Notes: generated by a model from the letters alone, not told the origin. Counted from the first letter of the stretch, positions 1-5,866 are shown. The stretch: DNA of 13,805 bases from an uncultured Erysipelotrichaceae bacterium (GCA_910588075.1 CAJUOS010000054.1:1-13805); one strand, 5' to 3'. Translations and numbers: made by a program.

Positions 1-71
1 CGGATTCGAACCACCGAACCAAAAGGAACTGAGTTACAGTCAGCCGCGTTTAGCCACTTCGCTACCTCCCC
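1..71 (-). tRNA. tRNA-Tyr (anticodon GUA), 3' end cut by window edge
   Basis: The minus strand starts at 71 with the acceptor strand GGGGAGG, then a D-arm. The anticodon loop CTGTAAC has GTA at 35-37 on a five-pair stem. A long variable arm follows, as expected of class II tRNA-Tyr, then the T-loop TTCGAAT. The last part of the T-stem, the acceptor 3' strand and the CCA lie outside the window. It is the third tRNA of a Val-Thr-Tyr cluster, five bases after tRNA-Thr. Confidence 0.93.
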
Positions 72-76
72 AACAA

Positions 77-152
<76 letters not shown>

Positions 153-166
153 ATATTTGTTTTTAA

Positions 167-242
167 TGGTGGAGGTTAACGGGCTCGAACCGCTGACCCT
201 CTGCTTGTAAGGCAGATGCTCTCCCAACTGAGCTAAACCTCC
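167..242 (-). tRNA. tRNA-Val (anticodon UAC)
   Basis: A complete cloverleaf on the minus strand. The acceptor stem GGAGGTT (242-236) pairs with AACCTCC (177-171), followed by discriminator A and an encoded CCA at 169-167. The anticodon TAC is at 209-207 in the loop CTTACAA, and the T-loop is TTCGAGC. It is the first tRNA of the cluster, closest to the promoter. Confidence 0.97.
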
Positions 243-263
243 ATCAATGTTGAACGCTTTTAT

Positions 264-293
264 ATATTAACATAGTATGGTTTTTCAAGTCAA
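264..293 (-). promoter_or_regulatory. Promoter of the Val-Thr-Tyr tRNA cluster
   Basis: On the minus strand a -35 TTGACT (293-288) is separated by 18 nt from a -10 TAATAT (269-264). This puts transcription start about 15 nt before the mature 5' end of tRNA-Val. The -10 matches four of six consensus positions. It was read by eye only. Confidence 0.6.
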
Positions 294-394
294 GAAAAAA
301 AGAAAAAAAATTCCTTTTAACAAAAAGAATACGTCTATGAGTTTGAATGTATATTTGTTTGAAGAAAAAAATAAGTATGCATTTGTAATATAGA

Positions 395-423
395 TGTACA
401 AATTATTTGCTTTGTGCTATAAT
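395..423 (+). promoter_or_regulatory. Sigma-A-type promoter in the 243-571 gap
   Basis: TGTACA (395-400), a 17-nt spacer, and a perfect TATAAT (418-423). The predicted start is near 430, only about 12 nt before a long hairpin. It could drive a short terminated RNA or a leader for the secreted-protein gene at 572. The rest of the gap (294-394) is A/T-rich with nothing I can support. Confidence 0.6.
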
Positions 424-441
424 GATCTTGCGGAAGTTTTC

Positions 442-495
442 GAGGAATAAATAAATAATGTGTAAGATCATTGTTTGTTTATTCCTCTTTATTTT
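442..495 (+). terminator. Long hairpin with U-tract: attenuator or sRNA terminator
   Basis: Bases 442-460 pair with 469-487 as 19 consecutive pairs, including two U-G wobbles, around an 8-nt loop (461-468). TTTATTTT (488-495) follows directly. The base of the stem is GAGG:CCTC. The shape fits a rho-independent terminator working on the plus strand; on the minus strand no T-rich run follows the stem. As it lies just after a promoter and before the gene at 572, it could be an attenuator or the end of a roughly 65-nt RNA. The GAGG in its left arm is also a possible ribosome binding site that the hairpin would hide. Confidence 0.6.
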
Positions 496-505
496 AAAAA
501 AATAA
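458..505 (+). CDS. Possible 15-residue hydrophobic peptide
   Basis: ATG at 458, preceded by GAGG (442-445) at a somewhat long 12-nt spacing, opens a frame that reads MCKIIVCLFLFILKK and stops with TAA at 503-505. The product would be a very short hydrophobic segment with a Lys-Lys tail. The frame lies inside the hairpin at 442-487, so start site and coding sequence pair with each other. It could be a leader peptide, a type I-toxin-like peptide, or chance in A/T-rich DNA. Chance is quite possible for 15 codons. Confidence 0.2.
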   Translation: MCKIIVCLFLFILKK

Positions 506-571
506 AAGGAGGGATATAAGAGTCTAAAATATTGAAATTATAAATAAAATGGAATAGAAAGGTGTATAATT

Positions 572-1450
572 ATGAAAGTGAAAAAATGGATTATTTATCA
601 TTTATGTTTGTTTTTAATGTTGTCTTTATTTGTATGTGATGTGCAAGCTTCTTCATATAAAGTTTTTTGGTATAATGTCAAACCAACAACAATGGGAGAA
701 TTCAATTTTTCAAGTGTTGGAAGTAGTGGGAAAGTATCAGCACAATTATATAAAGTAGGATGGTTTGGTATAAAGAGCAAAGTGTCTTTATCACGATTTT
801 ATAGAAATAAGAATAATTTTAAATTAGAAGCAAGTTTGCTAAAAAATACAAAATATTCTTTAAAGGTATCTTATATTGGGAAAAAACCAAAAATATCATA
901 TGGAAGAAATCAAGATTATTATAATCAGAAAAATAAGAAGTGTTCTTATAGTATTTCATGGCAACCAAATAGTGGAACATATCAGCCTTTTACAAAACAA
1001 GGAATTGAAACAAGACAGATTTTGTATTTGACCAAAGAGGATGCTGCCGTTTATTGTACTAAATTAAGTGAAAGTAAATATTTAAAATATCTTGACACAA
1101 AAGTGAAATTAACATATATAATAACGAAGTGGGGAATAAGTCCTACAAGTGGATTAGGAAAGGTTCTTTTAAATCTAGGTAAAAACAAATTTGTGGTGAT
1201 TGCAAAGGAAATTTTATCAACTTATGGTGGTTGGAAATTAATACCTAAATTGTCATCCCATGCAATGAAAATGGTAAAAAAGGCTTCTCATGATTTTAAG
1301 AATGGAGTTAAGATTATTGTAACATATACTGATCGAGGAGGACTTACCAATACTTATGAACCATGGAATGAAAAATTTTCTTCTGTTAAAGGAAAAGAGT
1401 ATTGTAGAGGAAAGTTTATGAAAAGTAAGAAAGTAAAAGGGTGGTATTAA
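572..1450 (+). CDS. Secreted cationic protein of unknown function
   Basis: I do not recognise this 292-residue protein. It starts with a clear Sec signal peptide: basic MKVKK, a hydrophobic core at about 6-21, and a likely signal peptidase I site after VQA (about residue 26). The C at 22 lacks a proper lipobox, so a lipoprotein is unlikely. The mature part is rich in Lys, Tyr, Ser and Trp and clearly basic, with three Cys (124, 162, 278). Residues 40-105 alternate in a beta-strand manner and loosely recall a beta-sandwich. Residues 190-250 are Gly-containing and amphipathic, with a mildly hydrophobic stretch (198-216). The start is supported by GAAAGGTG 7 nt upstream. The next gene begins at the base after the stop, so the two should be made together. 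A cell-wall protein, secreted toxin or bacteriocin are all possible; nothing decides between them. Confidence 0.8.
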   Translation: MKVKKWIIYHLCLFLMLSLFVCDVQASSYKVFWYNVKPTTMGEFNFSSVGSSGKVSAQLYKVGWFGIKSKVSLSRFYRNKNNFKLEASLLKNTKYSLKVSYIGKKPKISYGRNQDYYNQKNKKCSYSISWQPNSGTYQPFTKQGIETRQILYLTKEDAAVYCTKLSESKYLKYLDTKVKLTYIITKWGISPTSGLGKVLLNLGKNKFVVIAKEILSTYGGWKLIPKLSSHAMKMVKKASHDFKNGVKIIVTYTDRGGLTNTYEPWNEKFSSVKGKEYCRGKFMKSKKVKGWY

Positions 1451-1729
1451 ATGTCAAAAGAAATAAAAGAGATGATTGAGTTATTTTTAATAAATATAGG
1501 AATGGTTTTTCTGATGTTTTTTCCTGAAAGAAGTTCTATTTTTCCAACAATATGTTTTGGAGTGGCTATGCTGATTTTTGATGTTTTATTTGTATTATCT
1601 GCTTTTAAATACAAATGTAATATTTTTGATTATAAAGAACATAAAGTGTTAGCTATTATTTGTTACTTAGCTATACTATTCATTTTTGTTGCTTTTGGTT
1701 ATTTATTATTGGAACCATGGTTTTTTTAA
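1451..1729 (+). CDS. Small three-helix membrane protein of unknown function
   Basis: A 92-residue protein that I do not recognise. It shows three hydrophobic segments: about 11-24 (ELFLINIGMVFLMFF), 31-51 and 67-88, separated by short polar loops, one of them Lys-rich (54-65). Its ATG directly follows the TAA of the secreted-protein gene, and its ribosome site AAGGGTGG lies within the last codons of that gene, so the two are a tightly coupled pair. A small membrane protein behind a secreted protein is the layout of many bacteriocin/immunity or export-helper pairs, but here that rests on context only. A terminator at 1753-1811 ends the unit. Confidence 0.75.
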   Translation: MSKEIKEMIELFLINIGMVFLMFFPERSSIFPTICFGVAMLIFDVLFVLSAFKYKCNIFDYKEHKVLAIICYLAILFIFVAFGYLLLEPWFF

Positions 1730-1752
1730 TGAAGTATATTTTATAAAGAAGT

Positions 1753-1811
1753 AAATAAAAAGAAGATTTCTTATGTGATTGTTATCAATCATTTCAATCT
1801 TCTTTTTATTT
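1753..1811. terminator. Bidirectional terminator between convergent genes
   Basis: A perfect 16-base inverted repeat, AAATAAAAAGAAGATT (1753-1768) with its complement (1796-1811). Its loop holds a second perfect hairpin, TGATTG-TTAT-CAATCA (1776-1791). The outer arms supply T-rich tails in both directions, which suits its position between the plus-strand membrane-protein gene and the minus-strand pgi. Confidence 0.85.
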
Positions 1812-1827
1812 TATATGAATTTGGAAA

Positions 1828-3108
1828 TTATGCTCCAGGTTTTCCTAATAATTTAAACATATTTTTCTTATATACTTCTACACCAGGTTGGTTAAATGGA
1901 TTGACATCTAATAAATAAACTGACATAGCACAAGCGATTTCGAAGAAATAAACCATATATCCAAATGAGTAAGCACTCAATTCATTAATAGTAATTTGGA
2001 TATTTGGAACTCCACCTGTATTAACATGAGCATCAATAGTTCCCTCACATGCTTTTTTATTAACATAATCGACAGTTTTTCCAGCTAAGTAATTGAGATT
2101 ATCTAAATTATCTTTATCACTAGGGATTTCTAAATCAGAAATAGGCTTTTCTACTTTGAAAACTGTTTCATATAAAACTTTTGTTCCTTCTTGGATAAAT
2201 TGTCCTAAAGAATGTAAATCTGTTGAAAATGTAGCACTTGTAGGTAAAATTCCTTTGTTTTCTTTTCCTTCAGATTCCCCAAATAATTGTTTCCACCATT
2301 CTGCTACCATTGATAGTTGTAATTCATAAGTGACAAACATTTCAGCTGGGAAACCTTGTTTAGATAACATTTGTCTTGCTACTGCATATTGATAGGCTTC
2401 ATTTGTATTTAAATCAGGATTATTATATTTTGCTCTTGCATCAGCTGCACCATTTAACATTTCATCAATATTAATACCAGCCATTGCAATAGGGAATAGC
2501 CCAACAGCTGTTAAAACAGAATAACGTCCACCTACATCATCAGGAACCACGAATGTTGTATAACCTTCATTTGTTGCTAATGTTTTTAAAGCACCTTTTT
2601 CTTTATCAGTTGTAGCAATAATTCGTTTTCTAGCAACTTCTTTTCCTTTTGTTGTTTCTAATAAATCTTTAAAAATTCTAAAAGCAATTGATGTTTCTGT
2701 TGTTGTACCAGATTTTGAAATAACATTAATTGCAAACTCTTTATTTTTTACATATTCTTTAACTTGAGATAAGTAATGAGAAGAGAATGTATTACCAACA
2801 TAAATGATTTCTACATCATTAGTAGGGAATAAACCATTAATTGCTTCAATAGCAGCTCTTGCTCCTAAATAAGAACCCCCAATTCCACATACTAATAAAA
2901 CATCAATTTCATTTTTTAATTCTGATACTTTTTCTTTGATTGCTTTAACTTCTTCTTTGTCATAAGTAATTGGTAAATCAACCCATCCTAAGAAATCGTT
3001 ACCTTTACCAGTTTTGTTATGAATCATATCATGAACTGAAGTAACTTGTTCACTATATGTATCCATGCTTTCAGCTAATTTTGCTTGAGATAAATCAACT
3101 TTAATCAT
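1828..3108 (-). CDS. pgi: Glucose-6-phosphate isomerase
   Basis: Interconverts glucose 6-phosphate and fructose 6-phosphate in the cytosol, at the head of glycolysis. The 426 residues show the double SIS fold: GIGGSYLGAR (75-84), the phosphate-binding SKSGTTTET (131-139), the family signature around GESEGKENKG (277-286), and the C-terminal signature ending QPGVEVYKKNM. By comparison with well-studied PGIs, Glu278, His299 and Lys414 match the catalytic base, ring-opening His and active-site Lys. Length is close to the short bacterial type. I place the start at 3108, with GAGGAGG just upstream, rather than at an in-frame ATG 36 nt earlier that lacks family sequence. This start overlaps the stop of the upstream S1-protein gene as ATGA, so translation is likely coupled. 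Confidence 0.97.
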   Translation of the reverse strand: MIKVDLSQAKLAESMDTYSEQVTSVHDMIHNKTGKGNDFLGWVDLPITYDKEEVKAIKEKVSELKNEIDVLLVCGIGGSYLGARAAIEAINGLFPTNDVEIIYVGNTFSSHYLSQVKEYVKNKEFAINVISKSGTTTETSIAFRIFKDLLETTKGKEVARKRIIATTDKEKGALKTLATNEGYTTFVVPDDVGGRYSVLTAVGLFPIAMAGINIDEMLNGAADARAKYNNPDLNTNEAYQYAVARQMLSKQGFPAEMFVTYELQLSMVAEWWKQLFGESEGKENKGILPTSATFSTDLHSLGQFIQEGTKVLYETVFKVEKPISDLEIPSDKDNLDNLNYLAGKTVDYVNKKACEGTIDAHVNTGGVPNIQITINELSAYSFGYMVYFFEIACAMSVYLLDVNPFNQPGVEVYKKNMFKLLGKPGA

Positions 3109-3485
3109 AAATCTTCCTCCTCTATAATGCCTGTGGCTATCCATTCAGGCAATTTTTCTTTTAATGGACTAAATCCTAGTGGTGTTTCTTGAATTTTTTC
3201 TCTCTGACTTTTATATGTTCTTTTGTATTTTCTTTTATTGAGAGGATAAATTGCTTTTAAAGAAAGCTTTGCTTGATGGGTTTTATCATCAATATCAATA
3301 ACTTTAACACGTATAATTTCACCTACATGAACAAAATTTTCAACATTTCTTACAAATTTATCAGAAATCTCAGAAATGTGAATAAGTCCAGATGTATGAT
3401 CAGGGAGTAATGCAAAAGCACCATAAGGTTGAATTCCAGTAATGGTTACATCAATAATTTGACCAATTTTCACTCGATGTTCCAT
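3105..3485 (-). CDS. yugI: S1-domain RNA-binding protein, YugI/CvfD (GSP13) family
   Basis: A 126-residue cytosolic protein with a single S1 RNA-binding domain (about 5-75; core YGAFALLPDHTSGLIHISEI). A basic stretch follows (about 80-98), then the tail GFSPLKEKLPEWI, which is typical of the YugI/CvfD group. Members associate with ribosomes and act in general stress or post-transcriptional control in Firmicutes. I chose the ATG at 3485, preceded by GGAGGG at good spacing, over an in-frame ATG 18 nt upstream that would put the ribosome site inside the gene. Its TGA overlaps the ATG of pgi by four bases. In Bacillus subtilis yugI also lies close to pgi, so the neighbourhood looks conserved. Confidence 0.9.
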   Translation of the reverse strand: MEHRVKIGQIIDVTITGIQPYGAFALLPDHTSGLIHISEISDKFVRNVENFVHVGEIIRVKVIDIDDKTHQAKLSLKAIYPLNKRKYKRTYKSQREKIQETPLGFSPLKEKLPEWIATGIIEEEDL

Positions 3486-3507
3486 TAACAGCCCTCCAAT
3501 CAAGTCA

Positions 3508-3541
3508 ATTATAACATAAAGAGATAGTTGAGAAAAGTCAA
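3508..3541 (-). promoter_or_regulatory. Probable promoter of the S1 protein-pgi operon
   Basis: On the minus strand -35 TTGACT (3541-3536) is followed after 17 nt by TATGTT (3518-3513). A perfect TATAAT (3513-3508) overlaps its end but is 22 nt from the same -35. Which hexamer is used cannot be told by eye. The leader would be about 20 nt. Confidence 0.5.
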
Positions 3542-3574
3542 AAAAAGATTGTTACTTTTATATTTTGCAAAATA

Positions 3575-3583
3575 TGGTATAAT
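3575..3583 (+). promoter_or_regulatory. Extended -10 promoter of nfu-mscL
   Basis: TGGTATAAT (3575-3583) is a perfect TATAAT with the TGn extension. No good -35 lies 17 nt upstream, as is common with extended -10 promoters. Start would be near 3590, close to the ribosome site GGAGGAG (3596-3602). It is divergent from the S1-pgi promoter. Confidence 0.6.
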
Positions 3584-3607
3584 AATTAATATATAGGAGG
3601 AGATTAT

Positions 3608-3832
3608 ATGAATCAAGAAGAAGAAATAAAAAAAGTTATTCATAAATTAAGACCATATTTACAAAGAGATGGTGGAGATATAGAGTTTGTAAAGTTTGAG
3701 GATGGTATTGTATATGTCCAAATGCATGGGGCTTGTGCAGGGTGTGCTATGCTTGATGCGACTTTGAAGGATGGTGTGGAACAAATTCTTATTGAAGAGG
3801 TGCCAGGAGTTTTAGAGGTGCAAGCTATATAA
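3608..3832 (+). CDS. nfu: NifU C-terminal-domain (Nfu-type) Fe-S carrier
   Basis: A 74-residue stand-alone Nfu domain. It begins with the amphipathic helix and LRPYLQRDGGDIEFV (14-28) typical of the family. Its cluster-binding pair is Cys43-x-x-Cys46 in GACAGCAML, and it ends with the usual EEVPGVLEV. Such proteins hold a [4Fe-4S] cluster, bridged between two subunits through the CxxC, and pass it to target enzymes in the cytosol. Length agrees with the short Nfu of Firmicutes (B. subtilis YutI type). The ribosome site GGAGGAG is 5 nt before the ATG. The stop overlaps the mscL start by one base (TAATG). Confidence 0.93.
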   Translation: MNQEEEIKKVIHKLRPYLQRDGGDIEFVKFEDGIVYVQMHGACAGCAMLDATLKDGVEQILIEEVPGVLEVQAI

Positions 3833-4260
3833 TGAAAACATTTATGAATGAATTTAAAGAATTTGCTATGAAAGGCAATGTAGTTGATATGGCAGTGGGT
3901 GTTATTATTGGAGGTGCTTTTGGTAAAATTGTTACTTCTTTAGTTAATGATGTCATTATGCCTTTGATTACACTTATGACAGGAGCAGCTGATTTTACAA
4001 AGTTATCAATTGTTTTGAGGGAACCTGTTGTTGAGAATGGGAAAACTATGAGTGAAGGAATCTCTTTGATGTATGGAAATTTTATTCAAAGTGCAATTGA
4101 TTTTTTTATTATAGCTTTGGTAATTTTTATTATGTTAAAATTTATTATGAAATTATCTTCTTTACGTAAAAAAGAAGAGGAAGAGGTTGTGAAAGAGGTT
4201 AAAGGTCCTTCAACTGAAGAACTTTTGATAGAAATTCGTGATTTATTAAAAGAAAAATAA
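3832..4260 (+). CDS. mscL: Large-conductance mechanosensitive channel MscL
   Basis: A 142-residue membrane protein that opens under membrane tension to release solutes after osmotic downshock; the channel is a homopentamer. The N-terminal amphipathic helix (FMNEFKEFAMKGNVVDMAVG) runs into the pore-lining first membrane helix (about 17-46, with the conserved GKIVTSLVNDVIMPLI). An extracellular loop (50-80) follows, then the second helix (about 84-107), a charged linker, and the C-terminal bundle helix (128-142, ending IRDLLKEK). Length matches the family (E. coli 136). It is translationally coupled to nfu through TAATG; I see no functional reason for that pairing beyond shared transcription. 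Confidence 0.97.
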   Translation: MKTFMNEFKEFAMKGNVVDMAVGVIIGGAFGKIVTSLVNDVIMPLITLMTGAADFTKLSIVLREPVVENGKTMSEGISLMYGNFIQSAIDFFIIALVIFIMLKFIMKLSSLRKKEEEEVVKEVKGPSTEELLIEIRDLLKEK

Positions 4261-4267
4261 AAATGAT

Positions 4268-4287
4268 AAAAATTTGAGAAAATTTTT
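4268..4287 (+). terminator. Weak A/T-only hairpin after mscL
   Basis: AAAAATTT (4268-4275) pairs with AAATTTTT (4280-4287) around a GAGA loop, 8 nt past the mscL stop. It has no G-C pairs and no T-run beyond the stem, so it is at best a weak terminator. Nothing better separates nfu-mscL from the metK leader. Confidence 0.3.
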
Positions 4288-4327
4288 AATAAATATGTGT
4301 TAAAATAAGTATATATGATAATATATC

Positions 4328-4356
4328 TTGCATTATCAAAGATGATATCATATAAT
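4328..4356 (+). promoter_or_regulatory. Promoter upstream of the 41-codon ORF and metK leader
   Basis: TTGCAT (4328-4333), a 17-nt spacer and a perfect TATAAT (4351-4356) put the start near 4363. A 10-base palindrome ATGATATCAT (4342-4351) lies across the end of the spacer. I found no comparable promoter between here and the riboswitch, so this is the likely metK promoter and the ORF at 4419 would be in the metK transcript. Confidence 0.65.
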
Positions 4357-4418
4357 GAATGTGTCTTGAATTGTAGAATAATGTCTTAAAATATGGTTAA
4401 ACTAATATTGGTGATACT

Positions 4419-4544
4419 ATGGAGGCAAGAAAAAAAGAGCAATTTAAGATTGCGACAATACTTTATGATATAGGATTGGATTTAGAACTTATTGAGACAA
4501 TGACATCCTTAAGTCATGAAGAATTAAAAAAATTATATCAATAA
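4419..4544 (+). CDS. 41-residue protein resembling an Rpn-family C-terminal tail
   Basis: The frame opens at ATG 4419, with GGTGA (4410-4414) as a plausible ribosome site, and ends at TAA 4542-4544. The peptide is a charged start (MEARKKEQFK) followed by IATILYDIGLDLELIETM and a TSLSHEELKKLYQ end. That resembles the last helices of Rpn/PD-(D/E)XK nuclease-transposase proteins, which typically end with a pattern like IAkkML..Gld.e.I...TgLs.eEI..L. An in-frame stop at 4398-4400 shows that no longer protein precedes it here. It may be a stand-alone small helical protein or a relic of a lost nuclease gene. It lies between the promoter and the SAM-I riboswitch, so it would be expressed whatever the SAM level. 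Confidence 0.5.
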   Translation: MEARKKEQFKIATILYDIGLDLELIETMTSLSHEELKKLYQ

Positions 4545-4549
4545 TAAAG

Positions 4550-4678
4550 CTCTTATTCAGAACCACGAGATGAGGATCGATGAAGTGGTGGCAACCCTTT
4601 TTTAAAGAAGGTGCCTTACCTAGCAAGTTAACTTGAACAATAAGGGGAAACAAGGCTTTCCTCTTGAAAGCTTTTTTT
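4550..4678 (+). promoter_or_regulatory. SAM-I (S-box) riboswitch controlling metK
   Basis: Aptamer: P1 CTTATT (4552-4557) with AATAAG (4639-4644); P2 ACCAC (4562-4566) with GTGGT (4585-4589); the conserved GATGAA and GGCAACC (4590-4596); GGTGCC (4611-4616) closing P3; P4 CAAG-TTAA-CTTG (4624-4635). In the P2 loop AGG can pair with CCT after P3, the usual pseudoknot. Expression platform: AAGGGGAAA (4642-4650) can pair with TTTCCTCTT (4657-4665) as an antiterminator that uses the 3' strand of P1. Otherwise GCTTTC (4655-4660) pairs with GAAAGC (4666-4671), followed by seven T, as a terminator. So SAM binding should turn metK off, the standard logic. Confidence 0.95.
4652..4678 (+). terminator. 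SAM-I riboswitch terminator
   Basis: The stem 4655-4660/4666-4671 is extended by G-U and A-U pairs to 4652/4674, with loop CTCTT and a run of seven T (4672-4678). It competes with the 9-pair antiterminator 4642-4650/4657-4665. Confidence 0.88.
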
Positions 4679-4702
4679 ATTGGTGAAATGGGAGGAAAGA
4701 AA

Positions 4703-5845
4703 ATGGAGAAAGTATTATTTACATCAGAGTCTGTATCAGAAGGACATCCTGATAAGGTTTGCGATCAAATTAGTGATGCAATTTTGGATGCTTGTTTACA
4801 ACAAGATCCATATTCTAGAGTTGCTTGTGAATGTTTTACAACAACTGATTTATTAGTTATTGGTGGTGAAATTACAACACAAGCAAAAGTTGATTATGAG
4901 AAAATAGCAAGAAATGTTTTAAGAGAGATTGGTTATACGAGTGATGATTTAGGTATTGATGCTGATCATTGTCGTATTGAAGTGGTTCTTGATACTCAAT
5001 CTGCTGATATTGCTTTAGGGACAAATAAAGATGTTGGAGGAGCAGGAGATCAAGGAATTATGTTTGGATATGCTTGTGATGAAACAGAAGGATATATGCC
5101 ATTACCAGTTTCTATTGCTCATCATCTTGTGCGTTATGCAACAGAGAAAAGACATCTTGGAGAATTTAAATGGGCAAGACCAGATATGAAATCACAAGTT
5201 ACTATTGATTATACAGATAATGAACACCCACATATTGATACCATTTTGATGTCTGTTCAACATGATCCTGATTTTGATGAAAAAGAATTCAAGGATTATA
5301 TTCAAAATGTAGTTATGCAAGATGTTGTTAAGAAATATCATATGAACACCGATTACAAAGTTTTTATTAACCCAACTGGAAGATTTGTTATAGGGGGACC
5401 TCATGGAGATACTGGATTAACTGGTAGAAAAATTATTGTAGATACATATGGAGGTTCAGCTAGACATGGTGGAGGTGCTTTTTCAGGAAAAGATCCTTCT
5501 AAAGTTGATAGAAGTGCAGCTTACATGGCAAGATATATTGCTAAAAATATTATCGCTGCTGGTTTATGCCAACGTATTGAAATTCAATTATCTTATGCTA
5601 TTGGGGTTAAAGAACCTACAAGTATTTTTATTGAAACTCATGGTACAGAGAATGTATCTAAAGATAGAATTTTAAAAGCTATTCAGACTGAATTTGATTT
5701 AACACCACAAGGAATTATTGAATCATTACAATTATTACGACCACTTTATTCTCAAACTGCTGTTTATGGACATTTTGGACGTGGTGATTTAAATTTACCT
5801 TGGGAAAAATTAGATAAAGTTGAAGTGTTAAAAAAATATTTATAA
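4703..5845 (+). CDS. metK: S-adenosylmethionine synthetase
   Basis: Makes SAM from methionine and ATP in the cytosol, releasing phosphate and pyrophosphate. The 380 residues carry the family hallmarks: the ATP-binding start SESVSEGHPDK (8-18, with His15 and Asp17), GGAGDQGIMF (112-121), GGPHGDTGLTGRK (231-243) and the Lys/Asp-rich loop GGGAFSGKDPSKVDRS (256-271). Length is near the usual 380-400. The start is the ATG at 4703, preceded by GGGAGG; a longer in-frame TTG start at 4664 would begin inside the riboswitch terminator and is rejected. The SAM-I riboswitch directly upstream gives feedback by its own product. A terminator begins at the stop codon. Confidence 0.98.
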   Translation: MEKVLFTSESVSEGHPDKVCDQISDAILDACLQQDPYSRVACECFTTTDLLVIGGEITTQAKVDYEKIARNVLREIGYTSDDLGIDADHCRIEVVLDTQSADIALGTNKDVGGAGDQGIMFGYACDETEGYMPLPVSIAHHLVRYATEKRHLGEFKWARPDMKSQVTIDYTDNEHPHIDTILMSVQHDPDFDEKEFKDYIQNVVMQDVVKKYHMNTDYKVFINPTGRFVIGGPHGDTGLTGRKIIVDTYGGSARHGGGAFSGKDPSKVDRSAAYMARYIAKNIIAAGLCQRIEIQLSYAIGVKEPTSIFIETHGTENVSKDRILKAIQTEFDLTPQGIIESLQLLRPLYSQTAVYGHFGRGDLNLPWEKLDKVEVLKKYL

Positions 5846-5866
5846 GCTCTTATCAGAGCTTTTTTA
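5844..5866 (+). terminator. metK terminator
   Basis: AAGCTCT (5844-5850), loop TATC, AGAGCTT (5855-5861), then a T-run to about 5865. The stem begins within the metK stop codon. Confidence 0.9.

Noticed and set aside
337..393. 18-codon frame starting ATG in the gap after the tRNAs
   Set aside because: No ribosome site, no recognisable sequence, and it ends upstream of the -35 of the promoter at 395-423. Short frames like this are expected by chance.
598..780. Minus-strand frame of 60 codons opposite the secreted-protein gene
   Set aside because: Antisense to a gene with a convincing signal peptide and ribosome site; no own start signals.
2093..2329. Plus-strand frame opposite pgi
   Set aside because: Shadow of the conserved pgi coding sequence; no ribosome site and no family resemblance.
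3109..3144. Longer N-terminus for pgi from an ATG at 3144
   Set aside because: The extra 12 residues do not look like PGI, they would lie within the S1-protein gene, and the strong GAGGAGG site belongs to the ATG at 3108.
4664..4702. Longer metK start at TTG 4664
   Set aside because: It lies within the riboswitch terminator hairpin; the ATG at 4703 has GGGAGG and the family N-terminus.
5192..5404. Minus-strand frame opposite metK, and a plus-strand frame at 5448-5675
   Set aside because: Both lie inside metK in other frames and encode low-complexity hydrophobic sequence.
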